NCBI RefSeq assembly: GCF_029227915.1 | Contig: NC_079882.1 | Span: 1,054,001-1,118,000 of the forward strand | Reading direction: 5' to 3' | DNA from: Hydractinia symbiolongicarpus | Taxonomy: Eukaryota; Cnidaria; Hydrozoa; Anthoathecata; Hydractiniidae | DNA length: 64,000 nucleotides | Shown: piece by piece, positions 1 through 13,208 of the stretch | How the letters are laid out: each line of letters begins with the position of its first letter | Position numbering within the stretch: position 1 is the stretch's first letter | The notes under the pieces: model-generated | What the model was told of the DNA's origin: nothing | The model's input: only the letters and a program-made list of their open reading frames with translations | The model's database searches: none | Made by a program: the position numbers and the translations under genes

Positions 1-742
1 GAGTCCAATTGTCTCCTTGATCACATTTATCAGGTCACAGTCCAAAGTTTGTTCAAATAAGTCACACATTCAATCGTTTCATTGTTCAAAGCGATACAAC
101 CTAGTAATAAGAGAAAAATATCGCTAAATACATGTTGGTACGAATATGTGACCCAACCGTTATAACTCAAACGGACTGACACCTTTGGAAAGTCAATAAA
201 ATGTACTTTTTGAATCTGTCGCTATTTCTTCAGCGCGCGATAGCGGCTAGGATTGGTCCTACATTAAAAATGACTTATTTATCTAAGTTTTTAAATAAAG
301 CGCTACCACAGCGCCCAGTGTAATCGCTGAGTTGCGGCAATCATGTCAAGTTAAGAAAAATGTGTTTCTCGGAGTCCAATTGTCTCACTTAGAACATTTA
401 TAAGGTCACAGTCCAAAATCAGTTCAATAAAGTCCCACAGTTAATCGTTTCACTGTTAAAAGCGAAGCAACCTAGTATAATGAGAAAAATATCGCTAAAA
501 GCATGTCGGTACGAATATATGACGCAACCGTTGTAACTGAAGCGGATTGATACCGTTAGAAAGTCAATGAAATGTACTTTTTGAAACTGTCGCTATTTCT
601 TCAGCGCGCGATAGCGGCTAGGATTGGTCCTACATTAAAATTGACTTATTTATCTAAGTTTTTAAATGAAGCGCTACCACAGCGCCCAGTGTAATCGCTG
701 AGTTGCTGCAATCATGTCAAGTTAAGAAAAATGTTTTTCTCG
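1..742. repeat. Two lead monomers, 371 bp each
   Basis: Monomers start at 1 and 372. The first has a front like the 13-mer monomers at 3278 and 8075 (CTCCTTGATCACATTTATC). The second carries the TTAGAACATTT front also seen at 743, 1824, 3649, 5470 and 8446. Both have the AGTGTAATCGCTGAGTTGC ending. The left edge of the window falls exactly on a monomer landmark, which is chance or cropping and not a biological boundary. Confidence 0.9.
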
Positions 743-1741
743 GAGTCCAATTGTCTCACTTAGAACATTTATAAGGTCACAGTCCAAAATCAGTTCAATT
801 AAGCAACCTAGTAATATGAGAAAAATATCGCTAAATACATGTTGGTACGAATATGTGACCCAACCGTTATAAGTCAAACGGACTGACACCTTTAGAAAGT
901 CAAAGAAATGTGCTTTTTGAAACTGTCGCTATTTCTTCAGCGCGCGATAACGGCTAGGATTGGTCCCACAGTAAAAATGACTTATTTATCAAAATTTTTA
1001 AATGAAGCGCTACCACAGCGCCCAGTGTAATTGCTGAGTTCCGGTAATCACGTGAAATTAAGAAAAATGTTTTTTCTTGGAGTCCAATTGTCTCAATTAT
1101 AACATTTATAAGGTCACAGTCCAAAATCAGTTCAATTAAGTCCCACAGTCAATCGTTTCACTGTTAAAAGCGATGCAACCTAGTAATATGAGAAAAATAT
1201 CGCTAAATACATGTTGGTACGAATATGTGACCCAACCGTTATAACTCAAACGGACTGATACCGTTAGAAATTCAATGAAATGTACTTTTTGAAACTGTCG
1301 CTATTTCATCAGCGCGCGATAACGGCTAGGATTGGTTCCACAGTAAATATGACTTATTTATCTAAATTTTTAAATGAAGCGCTACCACAGCGCCCAGTGT
1401 AATTGCTGAGTTCCGGTTATCACGTGAATTTAAGAAAAATGTTATTTCTTGGAGTCCACATGTCTCACTTATAACGTTTATAAGGTTACAGTCCAAAATC
1501 AGTTCAATTAAGTCCCACAGTCAATCGTTTGACTGTTAAAAGCGATGCAACCTAGTAATATGAGAAAAATATCGCTAAATACATGTTGGTACGAATATGT
1601 GACGCAACCGTTGTAACTGAAGCGGATTGATACCGTTAGAAAGTGAATGAAATGTAGTATTTGAAACTGTCGCTATTTCTTCAGCGTGCGATAACGGCTA
1701 GGATTGGTTCCACAGTAAAAATTGACTTTTTTATCTAAATT
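661..1741. repeat. 1,081-bp 3-mer unit, copy 1
   Basis: Three monomers (starts 743, 1080, 1452; lengths 337, 372, 372) form a unit repeated at once by copy 2. The boundaries are set by where the 1,081-bp self-match begins and ends: upstream of about 660 the sequence reads GGTCCTACATTAAAATTGAC, and one period later it reads GGTTCCACAGT instead. The unit contains one short 337-bp monomer. The GTTGCTGCAATC variant is found at both copy starts and not at the end of copy 2, which places the exchange point near 661-700. Confidence 0.88.
743..1079. repeat. Short 337-bp monomer (35-bp deletion)
   Basis: TTCAATTAAG is joined directly to CAACCTAGTAATATG. The 35 bp normally between them (from TCCCACAGTC to AAGCGATG) are missing. 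The lost stretch contains the whole ACAGT/ACTGT dyad. The front is of the TTAGAACATTT type. Confidence 0.93.
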
Positions 1742-2822
1742 TTTAAATGAAGCGCTACCACAGCGCCCAGTGTAATCGCTGAGTTGCTGCAATCATGTCA
1801 AGTTAAGAAAAATGTTTTTCTCGGAGTCCAATTGTCTCACTTAGAACATTTATAAGGTCACAGTCCAAAATCAGTTCAATTAAGCAACCTAGTAATATGA
1901 GAAAAATATCGCTAAATACATGTTGGTACGAATATGTGACCCAACCGTTATAAGTCAAACGGACTGACACCTTTAGAAAGTCAAAGAAATGTGCTTTTTG
2001 AAACTGTCGCTATTTCTTCAGCGCGCGATAACGGCTAGGATTGGTCCCACAGTAAAAATGACTTATTTATCAAAATTTTTAAATGAAGCGCTACCACAGC
2101 GCCCAGTGTAATTGCTGAGTTCCGGTAATCACGTGAAATTAAGAAAAATGTTTTTTCTTGGAGTCCAATTGTCTCAATTATAACATTTATAAGGTCACAG
2201 TCCAAAATCAGTTCAATTAAGTCCCACAGTCAATCGTTTCACTGTTAAAAGCGATGCAACCTAGTAATATGAGAAAAATATCGCTAAATACATGTTGGTA
2301 CGAATATGTGACCCAACCGTTATAACTCAAACGGACTGATACCGTTAGAAATTCAATGAAATGTACTTTTTGAAACTGTCGCTATTTCATCAGCGCGCGA
2401 TAACGGCTAGGATTGGTTCCACAGTAAATATGACTTATTTATCTAAATTTTTAAATGAAGCGCTACCACAGCGCCCAGTGTAATTGCTGAGTTCCGGTTA
2501 TCACGTGAATTTAAGAAAAATGTTATTTCTTGGAGTCCACATGTCTCACTTATAACGTTTATAAGGTTACAGTCCAAAATCAGTTCAATTAAGTCCCACA
2601 GTCAATCGTTTGACTGTTAAAAGCGATGCAACCTAGTAATATGAGAAAAATATCGCTAAATACATGTTGGTACGAATATGTGACGCAACCGTTGTAACTG
2701 AAGCGGATTGATACCGTGAGAAAGTGAATGAAATGTAGTATTTGAAACTGTCGCTATTTCTTCAGCGTGCGATAACGGCTAGGATTGGTTCCACAGTAAA
2801 AATTGACTTTTTTATCTAAATT
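1742..2822. repeat. 1,081-bp 3-mer unit, copy 2
   Basis: Almost identical to the preceding copy over its whole length; the one clear difference I noticed is CCGTGAG at about 2716 where copy 1 has CCGTTAG. Monomer starts are 1824, 2161 and 2533, with lengths 337, 372 and 373. After about 2860 the sequence diverges into a monomer whose front resembles the 13-mer unit. Confidence 0.88.
1824..2160. repeat. Short 337-bp monomer (35-bp deletion), second copy
   Basis: Same deletion junction as at 743-1079. It is present because the 3-mer unit was duplicated as a whole. Confidence 0.93.
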
Positions 2823-2905
2823 TTTAAATGAAGCGCTACCACAGCGCCCAGTGTAATCGCTGAGTTGCGGCAATCATGTCAAATTAAGAAGAATGTTATT
2901 TCTTG

Positions 2906-3277
2906 GAGTCCAATTGTCTCCTTGATCACATTTATCAGGTCACAGTCGAAAGTTTGTTCAATTAAGTCACACATTCAATCGTTTCATTGTTCAAAGCGAT
3001 ACAACCTAGTAATAAGAGAAAAATATCGCTAAATACATGTTGGTACGAATATATGACGCAACCGTTGTAACTGAAGCGGATTGATACCGTTAGAAAGTCA
3101 ATGAAATGTAGTATTTGAAACTGTCGCTATTTCGTCAGCACGCGATAACGGCTAGGATTGGTCCCACAGTAAAAATTTCTTATTTATCTAAATTTATAAA
3201 TGAAGCGATACCACAGCGCCCAGTGTAATCGCTGAGTTCCGGTAATCACGTGAAATTAAGAAAAATGTTATTTCTTG
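2906..3277. repeat. Junction monomer into the 13-mer array
   Basis: The front (CTCCTTGATCAC, then GTCGAAAGTTTG) differs from the corresponding position one 13-mer period later (7703, an S-like front). From about 3001-3050 onward it matches 7800 onward with a 4,797-4,798 bp offset. The 13-mer self-similarity therefore begins inside this monomer. A private GTCAGCACGCG variant here corresponds to GTCAGGACGCG at about 7934. Confidence 0.85.
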
Positions 3278-6200
3278 AAGTCCAATTGTCTCCTTGATCA
3301 CATTTATCAGGTTACAGTCCAAAGTTTGTTCAATTAAGTCACACATTCAATCGTTTCATTGTTCAAAGCGATGCAACCTAGTAATAAGAGAAAAATATCG
3401 CTAAATACATGTTGGTACGAATATGTGACCCAACCGTTATAACTCAAACGGACTGACACCTTTAGAAAGTCAATGAAATGTACTTTTTGAATCTGTCGCT
3501 ATTTCTTCAGCGCGAGATAGCGGCTAGGATTGGTCCTACATTAAAAATGACTTATTTATCTAAGTTTTTAAATGAAGCGCTACCACAGCGCCCAGTGTAA
3601 TCGCTGAGTTGCGGCAATCATGTCAAGTTAAGAAAAATGTTTTTTTCGGAGGCCAGTTGTCTCACTTAGAACATTTATAAGGTCACAGTCCAAAATCAGT
3701 TCAATTAAGTTGCACAGTTAATCGTTTCACTGTTAAAAGCGAAGCAACCTAGTAATATGAGAAAAATATCGCTAAATACATGTTGGTACGAATATATGAC
3801 GCCACCGTTGTAACTGAAGCGGATTGATACCGTTAGAAAGTCAATGAAATGTAGTATTTGAAACTGTCGCTATTTCGTCAGCGCGCGATAACGGCTAGGA
3901 TTGGTCCCACAGTAAAAATGACTTATTTATCTAAGATTTTAAATGAAGCGCTACCACAGCGCCCATTGTAATCGCTGAGTTCCGGCAAACATTTCAAATT
4001 AAGAAGAATGTTATTTCTTGGAGTCCAATTGTCTCACTTTCACATTTATAAGGTCACAGTCCAAAATCAGTTCAATTAAGCAACCTAGTAGAATGAGAAA
4101 AATATCGCTAAAAACATGTTGGTACGAATATATGACGCAACCGTTGTAACTGAAGCGGATTGATACCGTTAGAAAGTCAATGAAATGTAGTATTTGAAAC
4201 TGTCGCTATTTCGTCAGCGCGCGATAACGGCTAGGATTGGTCCCACAGTAAAAATTACTTTTTTATCTAAATTTATAAATGAAGCGCTACCACAGCGCCC
4301 AGTGTAATCGCTGAGTTCCGGTAATCACGTGAAATTAAGAAAAATGTTATTTCTTGAAGTCCAATTGTCTCCTTGATCACATTTATCAGGTCACAGTCCA
4401 AAGTTTGTTCAATTAAGTCACACAGTCAATCGTTTCATTGTTCAAAGCGATGCAACCTAGTAATAAGAGAAGAATATCGCTAAATACATGTTGGTACGAA
4501 TATGTGACCCAACCGTTATAACTCAAACGGACTGACACCTTTAGAAAGTCAAAGAAATGTGCTCTTTGAAACTGTCACTATTTCTTCAGCGCGCGATAGC
4601 GGCTAGGATTGGTCCTACATTAAAATTGACTTATTTATCTAAGTTTTTAAATGAAGCGCTACCACAGCGCCCAGTGTAATTGCTGAGTTGCGGTAATCAT
4701 GTCAAGTTAAGAAAAATGGTTTTCTCGGAGTCCAATTGTCTCACTTAGAACATTTATAAGGTCACAGTCCAAAATCAGTTCAATTAAGTCCCACAGTTAA
4801 TCGTTTCACTGTTAAAAGCGAAGCAACCTAGTAATATGAGAAACATATCGCTAAATACATGTTTGTACGAATATATGACGCAACCGTTCTAACTGAAGCG
4901 GATTGATACCGTTAGAAAGTCAATGAAATGTAGCATTTGAAACTGTCGCTATTTCGTCAGCGCGCGATAACGGCTACGATTGGTCCCACAGTAAAAATGA
5001 CTTATTTATCTAAGATTTAAAATGAAGCGCTACCACAGAGCCCAGTGTAATCGCTGAGTTCCGGCAAACATTTCAAATTAAGAAGAATGCTATTTCTTGG
5101 AGTCCAATTGTCTCACTTTCACATTTATAAGGTCACAGCCCGTAATCAGTTCAATTTAGTCCCACAGTCAATCGTTTCACTGTTAAAAGCGATGCAACGT
5201 AGTAATATGAGAAAAATATTGCTAAATACATTTTGGTGCGAATATGTGACCCAACAGTTATAACTCAAACGGACTGACACCGTTAGAAAGTCAATAAAAT
5301 GTACTTTTTGAAACTGTCGCTATTTCTTCAGCGCGCGATAGCGGCTAGGATTGGTCCTACATTAAAATTGACTTATTTATCTAAGTTTTTAAATGAAGCG
5401 CTACCACAGCGCCCAGTGTAATCGCTGAGTTGCGGCAATCATGTCAAGTTAAGAAAAATGTTTTTCTCGGAGTCCAATTGTCTCACTTAGAACATTTATA
5501 AGGTCACAGTCCAAAATCAGTTCAATTAAGTCCCACAGTTAATCGTTTCACTGTTAAAAGCAAAGCAACCTAGTAATATGAGAAAAATATCGCTAAATAC
5601 ATGTTGGTACGAATATGTGACGCGACCGTTGTAACTGAAGCGTATTGATACCGTTAGAAAGTGAATGAAATGTAGTATTTGAAACTGTCGCTATTTCTTC
5701 AGCGTGCGATAACGGCTAGGATTGGTTCCACAGTAAAAATTGACTTTTTTATCTAAATTTTTAAATGAAGCGCTACCACGGCGCCCAGTGTAATCGCTGA
5801 GTTGCGGCAATCATGTCAAATTAAGAAGAATGTTATTTCTGGGAGTCCAATTGTCTCACTTATAACATTTATAAGGTCACAGTCCAAAATCAGTTCAATT
5901 AAGACTCACAGTCAATCGTTTCACTGTTAAAAGCGATGCAACCTAGTAATAACAGATAAATATCGCTAAATACATGTTGGTACGAATAAATGACGCAACC
6001 GTTGTAACTGAAGCGGATTGATACCGTTAGAAAGTCAATGAAATGTAGTATTTGAAACTGTCGCTATTTCGTCAGCGCGCGATAACGGCTAGGATTGGTC
6101 CCACAGTAAAAATGACTTATTTATCTAAGATTTTAAATGAAGCGCTACCACAGCGCCCAGTGTAATCGCTGAGTTCCGGCAAACATTTCAAATTAAGAAC

Positions 6201-8074
6201 AATGTTATTTCTTGAAGTCCAATTGTCTCCTTGATCACAATTATCAGGTCACAGTCCAAAGTTTGTTCAATTAAGACACACAGTCAAGCGTTTCATTGTT
6301 AAAAGCGATGCAACCTAGTAACAAGAGAAAAATATCGCTAAGTACATGTTGGTACGAATATGTGACCCAACTGTTATAACTCAAACGGACTGACACCTTT
6401 AGAAAGTCAAAGAAATGTGCTTTTTGAAACTGTCGCTATTTCTTCAGCGCGCGATAACGGCTAGGATTGGTCCCACAGTAAAAATGACTTATTTATCTAA
6501 ATTTTTAAATGAAGCGCTACCACAGCGCCCAGTGTAATTGCTGAGTTCCGGTTATCACGTGAAATTAAGAAAAATGTTATTTCTTGGAGTCCAATTGTCT
6601 CACTTATAACGTTTATAAGGTTACAGTCAAAAATTAGTTCAATTAAGACTCACAGTCAATCGTTTCACTGTTAAAAGCGATGCAACCTAGTAATAACAGA
6701 TAAGTATCGCTAAATACATGTTGGTACGAATATGTGACCCAACCGTTATAACTCAAACGGACTGACACCTTTAGAAAGTCTATGAAATGTACTTTTTGAA
6801 TCTGTCGCTATTTCTTCAGCGCGCGATAACGGCTAGGATTGGTCCCACAGTAAAAATGACTTATTTATCTAAATTTTTAAATGAAGTGCTACCACAGCGC
6901 CCAGTGTAATTGCTGAGTTCCGGTAATCACGTGAAATTAAGAAAAATGTTATTTCTTGGAGACCAATTGTCTCACTTATAACATTTATAACGTCACAGTC
7001 CAAAATCAGTTCAATTAAGTCCCACAGTCAATCGTTTCACTGTTAAAAGCGATGCAACCTAGTAATATGAGAAAAATATCGCTAAATACATGTTGGTACG
7101 AATATCTGACGCAACCGTTGTAACTGAAGCGGATTGATACCGTTAGAAAGTGAATGAAATGTAGTATTTGAAACTGTCGCTATTTCTTCAGCGTGCGACA
7201 ACGGCTAGGATCGGTTCCACAGTAAAAATTGACTTTTTATCTAAATTTTTAAATGAGGCGCTACCACGGCACCCAGTGTAATCGCTGAGTTGCGGCAATC
7301 ATGTGAAATTAAGAAGAATGTTATTTCTTGGAGTCCAATTGTCTCACTTATAACATTTATAAGGACACAGTCCTAAATCAGTTCAATTAAGTCTCACAGT
7401 CAATCGTTTCACTGTTAAAAGCGATGCAACCTAGTAATATGAGAAAAGTATCGCTAAATACATGTTGGTGCTAATATGTCACGCTACCGTTGTAACTGAA
7501 GCAGATTGATACCGTTAGAAAGTCAATGAAATGTAGTTTTTGAAACTGTCGCTATTTTTTCAGCGCGTGATAACGGCTAGGATTGGTCCCACAGTAAAAA
7601 TGACTTAGTTATCTAAATCTTTAAATGAAGCGCTACCACAGCGTTCAGTGTAATCGCTGAGTTCCGGCAATCACGTCAAACTAAGAAAAATGTTATTTCT
7701 TGGAGTCCAATTGTCTCACTTACAACATTTATTACGTCACAGTCCAAAATCAGTTCAATTAAGTTGCACAGTTAATCGTTTCACTGTTAAAAGCGAAGCA
7801 ACCTAGTAATAAGAGAAAAATATCGCTAAATACATGTTGGTACGAATATGTGACCCAACCGTTGTAACTGAAGCGGATTGATACCGTTAGAAAGTCAATG
7901 AAATGTAGTATTTGAAACTGTCGCTATTTCGTCAGGACGCGATAACGGCTAGGATTGGTCCCACAGTAAAAATTTCTTATTTATCTAAATTTATAAATGA
8001 AGCGATACCACAGCGCCCAGTGTAATCGCTGAGTTCCGGTAATCACGTGAAATTAAGAAAAATGTTATTTCTTG
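3278..8074. repeat. 13-monomer higher-order repeat, copy 1 (4,797 bp)
   Basis: Monomer starts: 3278, 3649, 4021, 4357, 4728, 5100, 5470, 5843, 6215, 6587, 6959, 7331 and 7703. Each finds its closest match 4,797 bp downstream, with few substitutions. Shared rare markers include GACGCCACCG (3798/8595), GCTCTTTG (4561/9358), GAGACC (6959/11756) and the single 336-bp monomer (4021/8818). Private differences include GCGAGATAG near 3513 and TTACTTTTTT near 4255, where copy 2 has TTACTTATTT. The last four monomers (6587 to 7703) are the P, Q, R and S types that are amplified separately further right. Confidence 0.92.
4021..4356. repeat. Short 336-bp monomer in 13-mer copy 1
   Basis: TTCAATTAAG joined to CAACCTAGTAGAATG: the same 35-bp deletion junction as in the 1,081-bp units. 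The front here is a different haplotype (CACTTTCACATTTATAAGG) and a private GAATGAG follows the junction. Confidence 0.93.
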
Positions 8075-11000
8075 AAGTCCAATTGTCTCCTTGATCACAT
8101 TTATCAGGTTACAGTCCAAAGTTTGTTCAATTAAGTCACACATTCAATCGTTTCATTGTTCAAAGCGATGCAACCTAGTAATAAGAGAAAAATATCGCTA
8201 AATACATGTTGGTACGAATATGTGACCCAACCGTTATAACTCAAACGGACTGACACCTTTAGAAAGTCAATGAAATGTACTTTTTGAATCTGTCGCTATT
8301 TCTTCAGCGCGCGATAGCGGCTAGGATTGGTCCTACATTAAAAATGACTTATTTATCTAAGTTTTTAAATGACGCGCTACCACAGCGCCCAGTGTAATCG
8401 CTGAGTTACGGCAATCATGTCAAGTTAAGAAAAATGTTTTTTTCGGAGGCCAATTGTCTCACTTAGAACATTTATAAGGTCACAGTCCAAAATCAGTTCA
8501 ATTAAGTTGCACAGTTAATCGTTTCACTGTTAAAAGCGAAGCAACCTAGTAATATGAGAAAAATATCGCTAAATACATGTTGGTACGAATATATGACGCC
8601 ACCGTTGTAACTGAAGCGGATTGATACCGTTAGAAAGTCAATGAAATGTAGTATTTGAAACTGTCGCTATTTCGTCAGCGCGCGATAACGGCTAGGATTG
8701 GTCCCACAGTAAAAATGACTTATTTATTTAAGATTTTAAATGAAGCGCTACCACAGCGCCCATTGTAATCGCTGAGTTCCGGCAAACATTTCAAATTAAG
8801 AAGAATGTTATTTCTTGGAGTCCAATTGTCTCACTTTCACATTTATAAGGTCACAGTCCAAAATCAGTTCAATTAAGCAACCTAGTAGAATGAGAAAAAT
8901 ATCGCTAAAAACATGTTGGTACGAATATATGACGCAACCGTTGTAACTGAAGCGGATTGATACCGTTAGAAAGTCAATGAAATGTAGTATTTGAAACTGT
9001 CGCTATTTCGTCAGCGCGCGATAACGGCTAGGATTGGTCCCACAGTAAAAATTACTTATTTATCTAAATTTATAAATGAAGCGCTACCACAGCGCCCAGT
9101 GTAATCGCTGAGTTCCGGTAATCACGTGAAATTAAGAAAAATGTTATTTCTTGAAGTCCAATTGTCTCCTTGATCACATTTATCAGGTCACAGTCCAAAG
9201 TTTGTTCAATTAAGTCACACAGTCAATCGTTTCATTGTTCAAAGCGATGCAACCTAGTAATAAGAGAAGAATATCGCTAAATACATGTTGGTACGAATAT
9301 GTGACCCAACCGTTATAACTCAAACGGACTGACACCTTTAGAAAGTCAAAGAAATGTGCTCTTTGAAACTGTCACTATTTCTTCAGCGCGCGATAGCGGC
9401 TAGGATTGGTCCTACATTAAAATTGACTTATTTATCTAAGTTTTTAAATGAAGCGCTACCACAGCGCCCAGTGTAATTGCTGAGTTGCGGTAATCATGTC
9501 AAGTTAAGAAAAATGGTTTTCTCGGAGTCCAATTGTCTCACTTAGAACATTTATAAGGTCACAGTCCAAAATCAGTTCAATTAAGTCCCACAGTTAATCG
9601 TTTCACTGTTAAAAGCGAAGCAACCTAGTAATATGAGAAACATATCGCTAAATACATGTTTGTACGAATATATGACGCAACCGTTCTAACTGAAGCGGAT
9701 TGATACCGTTAGAAAGTCAATGAAATGTAGCATTTGAAACTGTCGCTATTTCGTCAGCGCGCGATAACGGCTACGATTGGTCCCACAGTAAAAATGACTT
9801 ATTTATCTAAGATTTAAATTGAAGCGCTACCACAGAGCCCAGTGTAATCGCTGAGTTCCGGCAAACATTTCAAATTAAGAAGAATGCTATTTCTTGGAGT
9901 CCAATTGTCTCACTTTCACATTTATAAGGTCACAGCCCGGAATCAGTTCAATTTAGTCCCACAGTCAATCGTTTCACTGTTAAAAGCGATGCAACGTAGT
10001 AATATGAGAAAAATATTGCTAAATACATTTTGGTGCGAATATGTGACCCAACAGTTATAACTCAAACGGACTGACACCGTTAGAAAGTCAATAAAATGTA
10101 CTTTTTGAAACTGTCGCTATTTCTTCAGCGCGCGATAGCGGCTAGGATTGGTCCTACATTAAAATTGACTTATTTATCTAAGTTTTTAAATGAAGCGCTA
10201 CCACAGCGCCCAGTGTAATCGCTGAGTTGCGGCAATCATGTCAAGTTAAGAAAAATGTTTTTCTCGGAGTCCAATTGTCTCACTTAGAACATTTATAAGG
10301 TCACAGTCCAAAATCAGTTCAATTAAGTCCCACAGTTAATCGTTTCACTGTTAAAAGCAAAGCAACCTAGTAATATGAGAAAAATATCGCTAAATACATG
10401 TTGGTACGAATATGTGACGCGACCGTTGTAACTGAAGAGTATTGATACCGTTAGAAAGTGAATGAAATGTAGTATTTGAAACTGTCGCTATTTCTTCAGC
10501 GTGCGATAACGGCTAGGATTGGTTCCACAGTAAAAATTGACTTTTTTATCTAAATTTTTAAATGAAGCGCTACCACGGCGCCCAGTGTAATCGCTGAGTT
10601 GCGGCAATCATGTCAAATTAAGAAGAATGTTATTTCTGGGAGTCCAATTGTCTCACTTATAACATTTATAAGGTCACAGTCCAAAATCAGTTCAATTGAG
10701 ACTCACAGTCAATCGTTTCACTGTTAAAAGCGATGCAACCTAGTAATAACAGATAAATATCGCTAAATACATGTTGGTACGAATAAATGACGCAACCGTT
10801 GTAACTGAAGCGGATTGATACCGTTAGAAAGTCAATGAAATGTAGTATTTGAAACTGTCGCTATTTCGTCAGCGCGCGATAACGGCTAGGATTGGTCCTA
10901 CAGTAAAAATGACTTATTTATCTAAGATTTTAAATGAAGCGCTACCACAGCGCCCAGTGTAATCGCTGAGTTCCGGCAAACATTTCAAATTAAGAACAAT

Positions 11001-12872
11001 GTTATTTCTTGAAGTCCAATTGTCTCCTTGATCACATTTACAAGGTCACAGTCCAAAGTTTGTTCAATTAAGACACACAGTCAAGCGTTTCATTGTTAAA
11101 AGCGATGCAACCTAGTAACAAGAGAAAAATATCGCTAAGTACATGTTGGTACGAATATGTGACCCAACTGTTATAACTCAAACGGACTGACACCTTTAGA
11201 AAGTCAAAGAAATGTGCTTTTTGAAACTGTCGCTATTTCTTCAGCGCGCGATAACGGCTAGGATTGGTCCCACAGTAAAAATGACTTATTTATCTAAATT
11301 TTTAAATGAAGCGCTACCACAGCGCCCAGTGTAATTGCTGAGTTCCGGTTATCACGTGAAATTAAGAAAAATGTTATTTCTTGGAGTCCAATTGTCTCAC
11401 TTATAACGTTTATAAGGTTACAGTCAAAGATTAGTTCAATTAAGACTCACAGTCAATCGTTTCACTGTTAAAAGCGATGCAACCTAGTAATAACAGATAA
11501 GTATCGCTAAATACATGTTGGTACGAATATGTGACCCAACCGTTATAACTCAAACGGACTGACACCTTTAGAAAGTCTATGAAATGTACTTTTTGAATCT
11601 GTCGCTATTTCTTCAGCGCGCGATAACGGCTAGGATTGGTCCCACAGTAAAAATGACTTATTTATCTAAATTTTTAAATGAAGTGCTACCACAGCGCCCA
11701 GTGTAATTGCTGAGTTCCGGTAATCACGTGAAATTAAGAAAAATGTTATTTCTTGGAGACCAATTGTCTCACTTATAACATTTATAACGTCACAGTCCAA
11801 AATCAGTTCAATTAAGTCCCACAGTCAATCGTTTCACTGTTAAAAGCGATGCAACCTAGTAATATGAGAAAAATATCGCTAAATACATGTTGGTACGAAT
11901 ATCTGACGCAACCGTTGTAACTGAAGCGGATTGATACCGTTAGAAAGTGAATGAAATGTAGTATTTGAAACTGTCGCTATTTCTTCAGCGTGCGACAACG
12001 GCTAGGATCGGTTCCACAGTAAAAATTGACTTTTTTATCTAAATTTTTAAATGAGGCGCTACCACGGCACCCAGTGTAATCGCTGAGTTGCGGCAATCAT
12101 GTGAAATTAAGAAGAATGTTATTTCTTGGAGTCCAATTGTCTCACTTATAACATTTATAAGGACACAGTCCTAAATCAGTTCAATTAAGTCTCACAGTCA
12201 ATCGTTTCACTGTTAAAAGCGATGCAACCTAGTAATATGAGAAAAGTATCGCTAAATACATGTTGGTGCTAATATGTCACGCTACCGTTGTAACTGAAGC
12301 AGATTGATACCGTTAGAAAGTCAATGAAATGTAGTTTTTGAAACTGTCGCTATTTTTTCAGCGCGTGATAACGGCTAGGATTGGTCCCACAGTAAAAATG
12401 ACTTAGTTATCTAAATCTTTAAATGAAGCGCTACCACAGCGTTCAGTGTAATCGCTGAGTTCCGGCAATCACGTCAAACTAAGAAAAATGTTATTTCTTG
12501 GAGTCCAATTGTCTCACTTACAACATTTATTACGTCACAGTCCAAAATCAGTTCAATTAAGTTGCACAGTTAATCGTTTCACTGTTAAAAGCGAAGCAAC
12601 CTAGTAATATGAGAAAAATATCGCTAAATACATGTTGGTACGAATATATGACGCCACCGTTGTAACTGAAGTGGATTGATACCGTTAGAAAGTCAATGAA
12701 ATGTAGTATTTGAAACTGTCGCTATTTCGTCAGCGCGCGATAACGGCTAGGATTGGTCCCACAGTAAAAATGACTTATTTATCAAAGATTTTAAATGAAG
12801 CGCTACCACAGCGCCCATTGTAATCGCTGAGTTCCGGCAAACATTTCAAATTAAGAAGAATGTTATTTCTTG
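8075..12872. repeat. 13-monomer higher-order repeat, copy 2 (4,798 bp)
   Basis: Monomer starts: 8075, 8446, 8818, 9154, 9525, 9897, 10267, 10640, 11012, 11384, 11756, 12129 and 12501. It is a near-exact copy of the preceding unit. The length differs by one base because a T-run near 12030 is one T longer than its partner near 7235. The final monomer (12501) keeps the S-like front of 7703, but from about 12600 it reads as the monomer at 8446 does (GAATATATGACGCCACCG). The third copy therefore begins two monomers into the unit. Confidence 0.92.
8818..9153. repeat. Short 336-bp monomer in 13-mer copy 2
   Basis: Counterpart of 4021-4356 at a 4,797-bp offset, with the same junction and the same GTAGAATGAG marker. 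Confidence 0.93.
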
Positions 12873-13208
12873 GAGTCCAATTGTCTCACTTTCACATTTA
12901 TAAGGTCACAGTCCAAAATCAGTTCAATTAAGCAACCTAGTAGAATGAGAAAAATATCGCTAAAAACATGTTGGTACGAATATATGACGCAACTGTTGTA
13001 ACTGAAGCGGATTGATACCGTTAGAAAGTCAATGAAATGTAGTATTTGAAACTGTCGCTATTTCGTCAGCGCGCGATAACGGCTAGGATTGGTCCCACAG
13101 TAAAAATTACTTATTTATCTAAATTTATAAATGAAGCGCTACCACAGCGCCCAGTGTAATCGCTGAGTTCCGGTAATCACGTGAAATTAAGAAAAATGTT
13201 ATTTCTTG
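12873..13208. repeat. Short 336-bp monomer in 13-mer copy 3
   Basis: Counterpart of 8818-9153 at a 4,055-bp offset. It is the first complete monomer of the third, shortened copy. Confidence 0.93.
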
